From the NCBI RefSeq assembly GCF_963678635.1, contig NC_087070.1, forward strand, positions 47,287,467 to 47,351,466: a stretch of 64,000 bases of DNA. The letters run 5' to 3'. Under the pieces are notes generated by a model that had not been told where the DNA came from, did not search any database, and worked only from the letters and a program-made list of their open reading frames with translations. The DNA comes from Symsagittifera roscoffensis. Its lineage: Eukaryota; Xenacoelomorpha; Acoela; Convolutidae. The translations under genes and the position numbers were made by a program. How positions within the stretch are numbered: the stretch's first letter is position 1; the number at the start of each line of letters is the position of its first letter. Shown here in pieces: positions 33,785 to 45,350 of the stretch.

Positions 33785-34325
33785 TTGTTATCAGAAGCTG
33801 TACGACCCGGACTTGAGCGAGTGTATCGACCCGGGCAGACTTGTTTTCAGAAGCTTCCGACCCGGGGCGATTTTGTTTCAGAAACTATATCGATCCGAAC
33901 CACTTGTTCTTAGAAGCTGTACGACCCGAACAGACTTTCAGACTTGGTTTCAGAAGCTGGACGACCCGGACAGACTTTCAGATTTGTTTTCAGAAGCTGG
34001 ACGAGCCGGACAGACTTTCAGATTTGTTTTCAGAAAATGGACGAGCCGGACAGACTTGTTTTCAGATGCTGCACGACACGGACTGGAGTGTATCTACCCG
34101 GACAGACTTTTTTTCAGAAGCTGTCCGACCCGGGGCGACTTGGTTTCAGAAGCTATATCGATCCGGACCACTTGTTCTTAGAAGCTGTACGACCCGGAAG
34201 ACTTTCAGACTTGTTTTCAGAAGCTGGACGACCCGGACAGACTTTCAGATTTGTTTTCAGAAGCTGGACGACCCGGACAGAGTTATTTTCAGAAGCTGTA
34301 CGATGCGGACTCGAGTCTATCCTTC
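33785..34325. repeat. Minisatellite with TTTTCAGAAGCTGGACGACC units
   Basis: About a dozen imperfect units of 30-57 bp, each containing TTTCAGAAGCTG, then ACGACCCGGACAGACTT. Some units add TCAGATTTG. The array is GC-richer than the flanks and stays open in all three plus frames (33762-34181, 33841-34452, 33944-34333) because unit lengths are often multiples of three. The repetitive frames are not evidence for a protein. The array lies between the tRNA-headed element and the BEL/Pao relic. Confidence 0.85.
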
Positions 34326-34680
34326 CGGACTAAAGTGTCTACTTGGACTCGAGGATATCGGACACGAGCGTATCAACCCACACACTAGTGTATCGACACT
34401 GACACGAGTGTATCCTTCACCGAGAGTGATAGCAATCAATTGGCCTAGATAAATAGCGACTTGGACGAGAGAGTTAGAGATCAATTGGCCAAGAGTATTA
34501 GCAAATTGGCTGAGAGTTATACGAAAATTGGACGAAATTCGTCAAAACCCAGTTGGCCGACAATGTCTAAGTGAGCAATTTGCCGAAACTCGTCACGTAG
34601 TGCAGTTAGCCGAAGTTCGTTCCTAGTGCGAGTGTTGGGAATGTCCAGTTGGCCGAAAGTGTTCTGCTAGCCAAAAACTG
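34326..34680. repeat. Second, more decayed short-repeat tract
   Basis: Two motif sets recur: an ACACGAGTGTATC/CACTAGTGTATCGACAC type (34360-34420), then CAATTGGCC, CAGTTGGCCGA and AATTTGCCGAAA-type phrases with CGTCA or AGTG between them (34430-34675). Spacing varies. It continues directly from the minisatellite and may share its origin. Confidence 0.6.
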
Positions 34681-36390
34681 TTATAGAGGCCTTCTCAGCT
34701 ATCCTGATTGTAGATTTTGGTTCGCGTGGAATTGAAATTTTTCTCGACTCGGAGCTTTTGCCTTTTTCCCGGTGATCGCCCATTCTTGAAAACTTGTTAA
34801 ACAAAACTTTATCAACTTGCCGCTATGAATTTGATAAAGGTATTCTATGTTATAATACGACACAGAGCAAGCTCCGAGATCTATTTTTTTTCCCATTACT
34901 GAAAAATTTGGATAAGTGTCTTTTAACAAAATTAGCACTTTTTCTCGAAATTCAAATGTTTTAGATCAATTTAGTTGGAATAAAGTTCCACATTTTTCTC
35001 GTTACTAAAAGTTTTGCATTAAAATAATCTAGGATTGAATGTCCTTGTGGTCGCATAATAGACATCGGGTACTAGACTAAATACTGAATCCGCGTATGAC
35101 TCAAACCCGCTAAAAGAAATATCCAAAAAAAGTTTTGTGAAAAAGTTTCAATTATTGCCAAAAAAAAACGCAGAGCTCGGCAAACTTTGCTTTACATGAC
35201 AATAAACACTAGTTAAGTGGTCTAGTAGTTTAAAATCAGGCAGAATAATTTGATTTATTCAGGCTCAGATTTTTGCGTGTATTTTGTTGAAAATCAACTG
35301 GCTTGCCTGTTTCCTCACCCCTCTTGTTAAAGATAAAAACACACCCCGTTTCGCTCGTAAGTCTATCGATTAGGTGTTTTCGCTGTTAAGTGTGGTGGTC
35401 TGGTTAGTTGATTTTAAATTGAGTGAAATTGAGTAAAGTTGAATTTTTTAGCCTCCGTTTTTTTCCTCGTGTGTTGTTCGAATTCAACCGACCACTTAAT
35501 TCCCAACCCCATTAGTAAGAAAGGTTGCGATGGTGTGCAGAAACCCGGTTTAAGTTTGAACATCAATGCTAAAGTTTCTGCAGAAAAAGTATTCAGTTCT
35601 ATCTGCACCATTTTCTATCTTCACATACCGAGAATGTCATTCGGCACGATTCCATTAAAAGTTTCATAAGTGATCATAGCAGTAAGCAAAACCGCAGAAT
35701 AAGAACTGGGCTGTTTATATATTTATTACTGCGGTACAAGAAAAACCTATGTGCAATCGTTTACTACCAAAGGAGCAGTACTGAGCATATAAAGAAGCAA
35801 TTAGTTGGCCAGGTGTTCTCGTACTTATTGTGGCAAAAGACTTCATTTCTAAGTGCAAGGCTGAGGATCAGTTGGTCAATCAGATGTACAAGAAACTTCA
35901 CCTGCCTGCTCGCCTTGAGTTAAAGACTCTCCTCTTGTTAAAGCGTTACAGCGCCAGCCTCAGTGTTCTCAAAACCAGTAAACAGTGAAAATGTTTAATC
36001 CTTTAACACCCGAAAGCCATACAAAACAAGTTTAAGCAGAGGTTTCATTTAGTTAAAATAGTACTCCTAGAAACTAGTCTTTCTGTGATAACTCTCCTCG
36101 TACTTTGAACTCCCCTCTGAGAATTCAAGGATTCAGAACATGTTTCAATGACGAAGAAACATATAAGGCTTATTTCATTGATCACTTGTACCTTCAATGT
36201 CTCTAGCTTAGCTAGCTTGCACAAGTCTCCTTTCTCGTCTCCAAGTCCTTTTTCGCTATTTCGCTCCTATTTCTCCATTTCGCTCGTACACTGAGACTTC
36301 TCCAGAGCTTGTTAGTCGTTTGTTTCCGCATCCTTAAACTCGAACGCTTTCACCTCAAAATCAGCTTTGATTAAAATTAATTCAAATAAA
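34681..36390. other. Presumed leader region of the BEL/Pao relic; no gene
   Basis: No domain could be read. Pyrimidine-rich stretches (CACCCCTCTTGTTAAAG near 35318, GACTCTCCTCTTGTTAAAG near 35926, and CTCCTTTCTCGTCTCCAAGT near 36227) and a TATAAA near 35789 might belong to an old terminal repeat or leader. Overlapping frames at 35414-35669 on opposite strands are unsupported. Confidence 0.35.
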
Positions 36391-39180
36391 ATGGATTTGA
36401 CTGCCATAGTCTTTGATTGCTGATGTCATACTATCAAAAAAAAACATTTCTTTTGAGCTTTGCTTGTATTTTACAAATCATAATTGACAAGTTTATACTC
36501 GGTAAAAATATGGAAAAAAAACAGAGACTCCACGGAAAAATATCTTCACAAATATCAAGCTCTTGTGATAGAACTCATTGAAAACCAAAACGAAAATCAA
36601 AAAAGAGATTTTTATCTCCACAAATTAACAGAGACTAATAGTAAAGTTTAACAGGAGGTTGAAATTTAGAAACTGTGTTTAGGAAACCCAGAAGCAAATT
36701 AAACTGTAGTAAAGACCCGAAAAGAAAAGGTAGCTGGCGACAAAAAATCTAAACATTTGCTTGAAACTGGAGTCACCGGGTCTAAAAATTTGAAAGAAGA
36801 ATTGAATAAGTTGCGACAGGATCAACTTGCCTTTGATATTAAAACAGCAACAAAATGAAATAGACATGCTAGCATTAGCTGACAATCATACAAGAAAGCT
36901 AGAAGAAGTCGGGTTTGAAAGATTTCAAAACAAAATCTTGGTAGTAATGGTCTGATGAATCATTTTCCATTAGATCACACAGTTCCGCAAAACGTCGCAC
37001 CATCTGCGCCGCAGGTGGCGTTGAATCATCCAAAAATTTATCATTTGTCAACAGCTCATTTAAATGAAAACCGGAGGCAGAATCAGCAGCTTCTTTGATC
37101 ACTAGGCTGCATTGCAAATAGCATGCCTCTTGTGGTCCATTTGAGTAATTCAGCATGAAGTTTGACCCCGCAAACACCTCTGATGACAACGCGTTAGAAT
37201 ACTGATGCGAATGTTTTTTTACCACTCCGATTGGCCGTACTTAAGGTGGGATCAGGCCGCATGGCTGTGGTGGTACCGTGTATTAGTGTCCTCAATGTGA
37301 ACTCTTCGTACCAAGGGTTTTCTAAACCCCTTGTTGGTTCGTCGTTTGAACATCCGGTACAGCAATCAATTTTGGCTCGTGAACTAGCTGAAATAATGAA
37401 AAATAACAGCAAAGATTGCCTCCCAGTATTATAATTCAGTCAATTTGACGGTAATGCTCTGAACTGGCACGCTCAATTTGGACATTTTACTTGAACCCTT
37501 AAATTCAACTATTTGAGTGTTTACGAGAAATTAACTTAACTAAAGGTGCTCGCAACCGGACACGAACGAAACTGTTCAACCGAAATTAATAAAATGTTTG
37601 CATCATATGCTAGAAGCAGTTAGGATTACAAAAACAAACAAGCCTATTTATCCGCCGTGCTTGTTGTGTAAAGGAAAGCATGCCTTTTTGTCTTGCGTTG
37701 GGTTTAACAGAAAGAACTCAACGTGGAAATTTTGAACCTGAGCAAAAAGTTTGCTTTGCGCACCTCAATAGGAACCATTGATTCCGTAACTGCACGGAGG
37801 CAAAGAAATGTCTCAGACAGGATTGTGAGATTGAATTTTGTTTCACTGTGCTGATAAAACTTTTCGACGAAAACCATTAATCAAAACCGAAAAGTGTTGA
37901 ACATTTTCCCGCTCAAGCGGTTTGAGGAAGCGAAAATCACAAAGAATTACCGAAAAGACTGTTTCCAATTGCAACAGTTGGTATGTCTTCCGATGACAAC
38001 ATTTTTCAGAGGTTGGTTCTTTGAGACGGCTACACATTCTTGTGTATCTCCATCTCTCTCGCTAGCCACTTAAAGCTGGTTGGTGAGCCAATCCATTTGC
38101 ACATCAGTGGTTTCAATGCTATAAACGTCATCGAAACTCATTGAGTCAAATTGTCTCGTCTGAATCAAATAACGCCGATTTGTTCTTCACTATGAAATCT
38201 TTTGTGAAACACAACATTTACGTTGGTACAGAATGTATGAATATGCCTGAGTTGCAGGACAAAAATCCTATGTTAGCTTCTATACAGCGCCTACAGTACA
38301 AGTATCAAGATATAGAAGTTATCATAGGACAGGAGTACCACCAGGCCGTCTCTCCGATTGAGCTTCTCATTACTCAAAAACATCTGGCAATGATAATTCA
38401 CCAGAAGATGTACGGAAAAATTTCTTGAGGGGCACTCACGCCTCCTTGTATAAGATCAACTGACAATTTTCCGCAGTTACTTCACGGAAGCTGTGGATCG
38501 TATCGAGCTTCACACGATTTGTGAAAGCTCGCAGCATCTTTTCTGTGCCGTTGGGTCTTTGCGTGCGCTCGCACAGAACTAGAACATCTTTTGTCTTCGA
38601 TAGGGCGTTTTTTGCGCCAAGGAAAGCGTTGTCAAAACCCAAGTTAGGGCTTCAATCTGCTTTACTTGCCAAACGGTTAAAAATTGAAAGTATGAAAACA
38701 CTCACAGTTAAAGTGAATGATATCTTCATGTGAACAGATGGTGCCACCGCACTGCAGTGGCCTAAACCTAACGATAGGTTGCCTGTCCATCCTCTGGAGC
38801 GTTAACCCCCAACCAATCCCGAGAATATTTTGATCATATGAAAAAGTACATACGAATCCAGTCGTACGCCGACGCTATATGGTCTCGTTGTCTACGAAAA
38901 TATGTCACTTTACCTCACAAGATTGCGAAAGGTAACAACCAATCTGAAAACGAGTGATCTTTTCTGAATGATTGAACCCGATAGCTCGCGATAATTTTGC
39001 CCTCTTGCCCGCATCGTTAAGTTTTTACTACGGCGAAGACGAATACACACGTTCTGCTCTTATGTTGACATCCACGACCGAACTTACCCTACCGACGGTA
39101 GGCTTGCCCCAGCTCTTCAATCTTTGGGGTAGGAGGATGCTGCAGTGCAAAATAGGTTGTGTTAGTGTGAAAGTAAAGAA
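36391..39180 (+). pseudogene. BEL/Pao retroelement relic lacking most of its polymerase
   Basis: Plus-strand fragments appear in the correct BEL/Pao order, each broken by stops or frameshifts. Gag of the DUF1759 type lies at about 37360-37580 (FDGNALNWHAQFGHF, KLTYLKVLATG). Two cysteine-rich knuckle regions lie at 37650-37880 (CLLCKGKHAFLSC; KVCFAHLNRNH). A DUF1758 protease-like part lies at 38050-38430 (EVIIGQEYH). A Pao A17-type segment lies at 38550-38820 (FFAPRKALSKPKLGLQSALL; TDGATALQWPKP). A DUF5641-like tail lies at 39020-39150 (RSALMLTSTTELTLPTV). The reverse-transcriptase core between protease and A17 and the integrase core before the tail are absent. From 37178 on it is duplicated. 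The gene cannot be functional as read. Confidence 0.75.
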
Positions 39181-39189
39181 CAAGTGAAA

Positions 39190-39605
39190 ACGCTCAAAGA
39201 CTAACAGGACTAAAGTAAATTACAACGGCTAAACCGCCGGTCACTCGGGTTCGAATCTCCCAGTACCCTAAGCTTCATACATGCAAAACCGAGGGTCTAT
39301 AGTCCACTTTGATTCGTTTTTCAAAGTTTTTTTTTCTCTGAACGGGTTCAGATTTAACCAGTTTGTTTTGATCTCTAAAGAAGACTATTTGTCTCAAGGA
39401 CAAATACTAGTGTTTTGAGAGCTTGCTTCGAGTTTTGAGCTGTAAATTCTTGGGGCTATGAACGACTTATAATGTTCAATTTCAACGATTGTCGGATTTA
39501 TTTGCCGAGAAACATTTGCTGTTACTTCAAGGGTTTGAATGGGAGTAATTGCAGGTTTTATCAGTGTTTGAAATTGAAGCAAGCATAGGCTTTTCAATTT
39601 TGTAA
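39190..39605 (+). mobile_element. tRNA-like short element (or terminal-repeat homologue), copy 2
   Basis: Homologous to 33397-33740, starting in the tRNA-like part: CGCCGGTCACTCGGGTTCGA with the B box GGGTTCGAATCTC near 39247, but the A box is lost. The body (GTTTTGAGAGCTTGCTTCGA, GGGCTATGAACGACTTATAA) aligns to the end. It lies just after the DUF5641-like tail of the BEL/Pao relic, where a 3' terminal repeat would be expected. Confidence 0.55.
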
Positions 39606-40700
39606 AATAAGGGAAAATACTCTAATGAAGCAACAACAAGGATAGTGATCATCCTTAATTTTTGTTTTCGCCAATGCAAACAGACCAAAATGTTTTTCAA
39701 AATTTATAAACTATTTTCTTAGCACAAAAAAATGTGCCAAAAGAACCATTCGAGCTAACGCTCACTTAATTTGCGAAAAAAAAATTTGTTCGTTTGTTGG
39801 TTATTTGAGGTATTTGGTGAGTTTTTGAGCAAAAATTTTGCCGGTTTGTAGTTACTGTCATCCAAGATTTATTTAGGTTGGTTGAGATTCAAGCGTTACA
39901 TACAAATAATGTACTACTGTCAGTAGCGTTCAGAGGGGGGCGGTGGACCGCCTCTCCCCTCAATTTTGGTTGCCAAAAATTTCCAAAGGTGGTTCCTTTG
40001 GTTCAACTTTAATTTAAATCATGAACGTCAAAAATATCCAAGCTTAGCAAATCTTTAGAATGAACAAATCGCTACCCGGGATTTTTTTTTAAAAATGTGT
40101 CTAATTTTTCTAATGGAAATCTAAATTAGGGAAATCAGTTTTATTTGTTTTATAGCGCGTTTCATATTAATATTTTCTTAGTTTGATTTGAAGGTCTTTG
40201 ACATATCACTTGATAGATACCTTTTAAGAATATGTCACCTGAAATTGAAATCGGTTTTGATATATTTTCGAAAAATGTTGACCAGGGTAATTGGTGAACG
40301 ACTGAAACAATGGATCATGAATTGATTGGCGTAAACTTAAGGCCATAAACCGTGAATAAATTTTGGATCAGACTAATCCTGGAACAGCAACTTCATTTAA
40401 AAAATATGTAGCTTTTTAGACAGAAATTTAAGCTGAAAAAAAATTGTTCATATGTTACAGCATTCCAGTTATCAAGAGAGTTCCAAGTTTTACACAAATC
40501 AAACACAGTTTCAATAAGAAAATTATCACTGAGAATTGCGAACCGTTTGACGAAAAAGTGCTCATAATTCAAAAAATAATAATTTATTTGTGGGGTTTAG
40601 TGTTGCCAAACTGAAGAATTGATATCTGTCTAGATTGCAAGCCTTACAAAGAGTCGATATGCGCAAAAAATGAGTAAAAAACAGAAGATGAAGTACAAAT
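39606..40700. other. Unique flank within the duplicated unit, with an hAT-family scrap
   Basis: At about 39915-40015, GTAGCGTTCAGAGGGGGGCG and GTTGCCAAAAATTTCCAAAG resemble the hAT-type miniature family. The rest has no gene or recognised repeat. Confidence 0.4.
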
Positions 40701-43078
40701 TATTCACATTTGGCGAAATCTGATTCTGAAGTTGATATGAACGTTATAATTTTCAGCTTTGACTCAAAGGAGTTTAGAATCAAATTGACTAAATTTTTAT
40801 TGGGGTCAAATTATCTCACGAACTGCTCGGATCGACTAAAACTTCTATTCATTCAATTTTCTAAATCGAACAACACTTTTTTCTTTAAATTTTCTACAGA
40901 TTTTCTCTGATGACAACGCGTTAGAATACTGATGCGAATGTTTTTTTACCACTCCGATTGGCCGTACTTAAGGTGGGATCAGGCCGCATGGCTGTGGTGG
41001 TACCGTGTATTAGTGTCCTCAATGTGAACTCTTCGTACCAAGGGTTTTCTAAACCCCTTGTTGGTTCGTCGTTTGAACATCCGGTACAGCAATCAATTTT
41101 GGCTCGTGAACTAGCTGAAATAATGAAAAATAACAGCAAAGATTGCCTCCCAGTATTATAATTCAGTCAATTTGACGGTAATGCTCTGAACTGGCACGCT
41201 CAATTTGGACATTTTACTTGAACCCTTAAATTCAACTATTTGAGTGTTTACGAGAAATTAACTTAACTAAAGGTGCTCGCAACCGGACACGAACGAAACT
41301 GTTCAACCGAAATTAATAAAATGTTTGCATCATATGCTAGAAGCAGTTAGGATTACAAAAACAAACAAGCCTATTTATCCGCCGTGCTTGTTGTGTAAAG
41401 GAAAGCATGCCTTTTTGTCTTGCGTTGGGTTTAACAGAAAGAACTCAACGTGGAAATTTTGAACCTGAGCAAAAAGTTTGCTTTGCGCACCTCAATAGGA
41501 ACCATTGATTCCGTAACTGCACGGAGGCAAAGAAATGTCTCAGACAGGATTGTGAGATTGAATTTTGTTTCACTGTGCTGATAAAACTTTTCGACGAAAA
41601 CCATTAATCAAAACCGAAAAGTGTTGAACATTTTCCCGCTCAAGCGGTTTGAGGAAGCGAAAATCACAAAGAATTACCGAAAAGACTGTTTCCAATTGCA
41701 ACAGTTGGTATGTCTTCCGATGACAACATTTTTCAGAGGTTGGTTCTTTGAGACGGCTACACATTCTTGGGTATCTCTATCTCTCTCGCTAGCCACTTAA
41801 AGCTGGTTGGTGAGCCAATCCATTTGCACATCAGTGGTTTCAATGCTATAAACGTCATCGAAACTCATTGAGTCAAATTGTCTCGTCTGAATCAAATAAC
41901 GCCGATTTGTTCTTCACTATGAAATCTTTTGTGAAACACAACATTTACGTTGGTACAGAATGTATTAATATGCCTGAGTTGCAGGACAAAAATCCTATGT
42001 TAGCTTCTATACAGCGCCTACAGTACAAGTATCAAGATATAGAAGTTATCATAGGACAGGAGTACCACCAGGCCGTCTCTCCGATTGAGCTTCTCATTAC
42101 TCAAAAAACATCTGGCAATGATAATTCACCAGAAGATGTACGGAAAAATTTCTTGAGGGGCACTCACGCCTCCTTGTATAAGATCAACTGACAATTTTCC
42201 GCAGTTACTTCACGGAAGCTGTGGATCGTATCGAGCTTCACACGATTTGTGAAAGCTCGCAGCATCTTTTCTGTGCCGTTGGGTCTTTGCGTGCGCTCGC
42301 ACAGAACTAGAACATCTTTTGTCTTCGATAGGGCGTTTTTTGCGCCAAGGAAAGCGTTGTCAAAACCCAAGTTAGGGCTTCAATCTGCTTTACTTGCCAA
42401 ACGGTTAAAAATTGAAAGTATGAAAACACTCACAGTTAAAGTGAATGATATCTTCATGTGAACAGATGGTGCCACCGCACTGCAGTGGCCTAAACCTAAC
42501 GATAGGTTGCCTGTCCATCCTCTGGAGCGTTAACCCCCAACCAATCCCGAGAATATTTTGATCATATGAAAAAGTACATACGAATCCAGTCGTACGCCGA
42601 CGCTATATGGTCTCGTTGTCTACGAAAATATGTCACTTTACCTCACAAGATTGCGAAAGGTAACAATCAATCTGAAAACGAGTGATCTTTTCTGAATGAT
42701 TGAACCCGATAGCTCGCGATAATTTTGCCCTCTCGCCCGCATCGTTAAGTTTTTACTACGGCGAAGACGAATACACACGTTCTGCTCTTATGTTGACATC
42801 CACGACCGAACTTACCCTACCGACGGTAGGCTTGCCCCAGCTCTTCAATCTTTGGGGTAGGAGGATGCTGCAGTGCAAAATAGGTTGTGTTAGTGTGAAA
42901 GTAAAGAACAAGTGAAAACGCTCAAAGACTAACAGGACTAAAGTAAATTACAACGGCTAAACCGCCGGTCACTCGGGTTCGAATCTCCCAGTACCCTAAG
43001 CTTCATACATGCAAAACCGAGGGTCTATAGTCCACTTTGATTCGTTTTTCAAAGTTTTTTTTTCTCTGAACGGGTTCA
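40632..43078 (+). pseudogene. BEL/Pao relic fragments, duplicated copy
   Basis: The second copy of the gag-to-tail fragments lies at about 41087-42880, with the same breaks as copy 1 except the one-base insertion in the protease-like part. The left boundary given here is loose; the retroelement sequence proper begins at 40905 with the duplication. The 5' gag start and leader are absent from this copy. Confidence 0.65.
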
Positions 43079-44635
43079 GATTTAACCAGTTTGTTTTGAT
43101 CTCTAAAGAAGACTATTTGTCTCAAGGACAAATACTAGTGTTTTGAGAGCTTGCTTCGAGTTTTGAGCTGTAAATTCTTGGGGCTATGAACGACTTATAA
43201 TGTTCAATTTCAACGATTGTCGGATTTATTTGCCGAGAAACATTTGCTGTTACTTCAAGGGTTTGAATGGGAGTAATTGCAGGTTTTATCAGTGTTTGAA
43301 ATTGAAGCAAGCATAGGCTTTTCAATTTTGTAAAATAAGGGAAAATACTCTAATGAAGCAACAACAAGGATAGTGATCATCCTTAATTTTTGTTTTCGCC
43401 AATGCAAACAGACCAAAATGTTTTTCAAAATTTATAAACTATTTTCTTAGCACAAAAAAATGTGCCAAAAGAACCATTCGAGCTAACGCTCACTTAATTT
43501 GCGAAAAAAAAATTTGTTCGTTTGTTGGTTATTTGAGGTATTTGGTGAGTTTTTGAGCAAAAATTTTGCCGGTTTGTAGTTACTGTCATCCAAGATTTAT
43601 TTGGGTTGGTTGAGATTCAAGCGTTACATACAAATAATGTACTACTGTCAGTAGCGTGCAGAGGGGGGCGGTGGACCGCCTCTCCCCTCAATTTTGGTTG
43701 CCAAAAATTTCCAAAGGTGGTTCCTTTGGTTCAACTTTAATTTAAATCATGAACGTCAAAAATATCCAAGCTTAGCAAATCTTTAGAATGAACAAATCGC
43801 TACCCGGGATTTTTTTTTAAAAATGTGTCTAATTTTTCTAATGGAAATCTAAATTAGGGAAATCAGTTTTATTTGTTTTATAGCGCGTTTCATATTAATA
43901 TTTTCTTAGTTTGATTTGAAGGTCTTTGACATATCACTTGATAGATACCTTTTAAGAATATGTCACCTGAAATTGAAATCGGTTTTGATATATTTTCGAA
44001 AAATGTTGACCAGGGTAATTGGTGAACGACTGAAACAATGGAGCATGAATTGATTGGCGTAAACTTAAGGCCATAAACCGTGAATAAATGTTGGATCAGA
44101 CTAATCCTGGAACAGCAACTTCATTTAAAAAATATGTAGCTTTTTAGACAGAAATTTAAGCTGAAAAAAAATTGTTCATATGTTATAGCATTCCAGTTAT
44201 CAAGAGAGTTCCAAGTTTTACACAAATCAAACACAGTTTCAATAAGAAACTTATCAATGAGAATTAGGAACCGTTTGACGAAAAAGTGCTCATAATTCAA
44301 AAAATAATAATTTATTTGTGGGGTTTAGTGTTGCCAAACTGAAGAATTGATATCTGTCTAGATTGCAAGCCTTACAAAGAGTCGATATGCGCAAAAAATG
44401 AGTAAAAAACAGAAGATGAAGTACAAATTATTCACATTTGGCGAAATCTGATTCTGAAGTTGATATGAACGTTATAATTTTCAGCTTTGACTCAAAGGAG
44501 TTTAGAATCAAGTTGACTAAATTTTTATTGGGGTCAAATTATCTCACGAACTGCTCGGATCGACTAAAACTTCTATTCTTAATCGAATTTTCTAAATCGA
44601 ACAACACTTTTTTCTTTTAATTTTCTACAGATTTT
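40905..44635. repeat. 3.73-kb tandem duplication, unit 2
   Basis: Near-identical direct copy of 37178-40904. It ends CTACAGATTTT followed by TACGTAGGG, the original right flank. The junction shows no more than one or two bases of microhomology. One extra A (CAAAAAACATCTGG) changes the downstream reading of the protease-like frame. All frames between 40921 and 44620 are copies of frames in unit 1. Confidence 0.95.
42918..43333 (+). mobile_element. tRNA-like short element, copy 3 (by duplication)
   Basis: Identical in structure to 39190-39605, displaced by 3728 bp as part of the tandem duplication, so it is not an independent insertion. Confidence 0.6.
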
Positions 44636-44941
44636 TACGTAGGGAAACATTAATTAAATCTCTCGATGAGCAGTTTTTATTTAAAGAAAAATGTATGACG
44701 AGCAGATTTTTTTTTATAAAATAAGCCTAAAAACTTACTGCACAAATACAAAAAACTCAAGCTAATTTGGTGTCCTCAATGGAATTTTGGGTTTTGACCG
44801 AAAACAAAATTCTACGTATGTGTTTTACAACAAAAACAGGGGTTAAAACAGTTGGCAAAAATCAGAGAGATAGATTGCATTATTTGGGTAGTCATGTTAC
44901 TTGATGTGATCACTTTTATTAATGAAAACTTCTACCTTGAA

Positions 44942-45342
44942 CAGGGGCGGATCTAGGATTTTCTGGAGGGGGGGGGCGGATTTTCTTTTTGATTAGGTCG
45001 ACCGAATTGATTTTTCGAGCTCTTCCTTAGCTCGGTTTAGTCCCTGTTTTAGCCAAATTTTCTGCGCCGCAGGCGAACTTTTGAAAAACAGTCCAAAAAA
45101 AAGGCGTTTTTACGGGCACTTTTTGGAAAATTTTGATTAAAAAATCGCGTTTTTTCGGCATGCGCTCCCCCCCACAAAATTAGTATTATTTGGCGCCAAA
45201 GGCGCCTTTAGAAAAATTTAAGGGTCGGTCGGCTGAAAATGGATTTCTAAAAAAAATACCAAAGGGGGACCGTTGGGGTCGGCAGGGGGTCGAATCCGTG
45301 AAAGAGGGCGTCCGGCCCCCACCCACCCTAAATCCGCCGCTG
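44942..45342. mobile_element. hAT-type miniature element with 8-bp target duplication
   Basis: The left end CAGGGGCGGATCTAGGATTT and right end AAATCCGCCGCTG (reverse complement CAGCGGCGGATTT) are imperfect inverted repeats of the common hAT type. Flanks ACCTTGAA (44934-44941) and ACCTGGAA (45343-45350) agree at 7 of 8 bases, the target-site length expected for hAT. The 401-bp interior has no transposase. It holds CTGCGCCGCAGG, TTGGCGCCAAAGGCGCCTTT and G or C runs. This is the best-preserved copy of a family also seen at 12540, 25570, 28374 and 39915. Confidence 0.85.
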
Positions 45343-45350
45343 ACCTGGAA

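Larger units (their letters stand above)
37178..40904. repeat. 3.73-kb tandem duplication, unit 1
   Basis: Starts CTCTGATGACAACGCG inside the BEL/Pao gag and ends CTACAGATTTT; the next base begins unit 2. The unit carries the 3' part of the BEL/Pao relic, the short element at 39190-39605, an hAT-family fragment and about 900 bp of unique flank. Unit length is 3727 bp here and 3731 bp in unit 2. By eye only about 20 substitutions and small indels separate the units, clustered in the last 450 bp. Confidence 0.95.

Noticed and set aside
33762-34452. Overlapping frames of 139, 203 and 129 residues
   Set aside because: They are translations of the minisatellite in three phases; no unique domain.
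36899-37225. Minus-strand frame of 108 residues with good composition
   Set aside because: It lies antisense to the BEL/Pao gag region; the plus strand carries recognisable gag motifs next to it, so this is a shadow.
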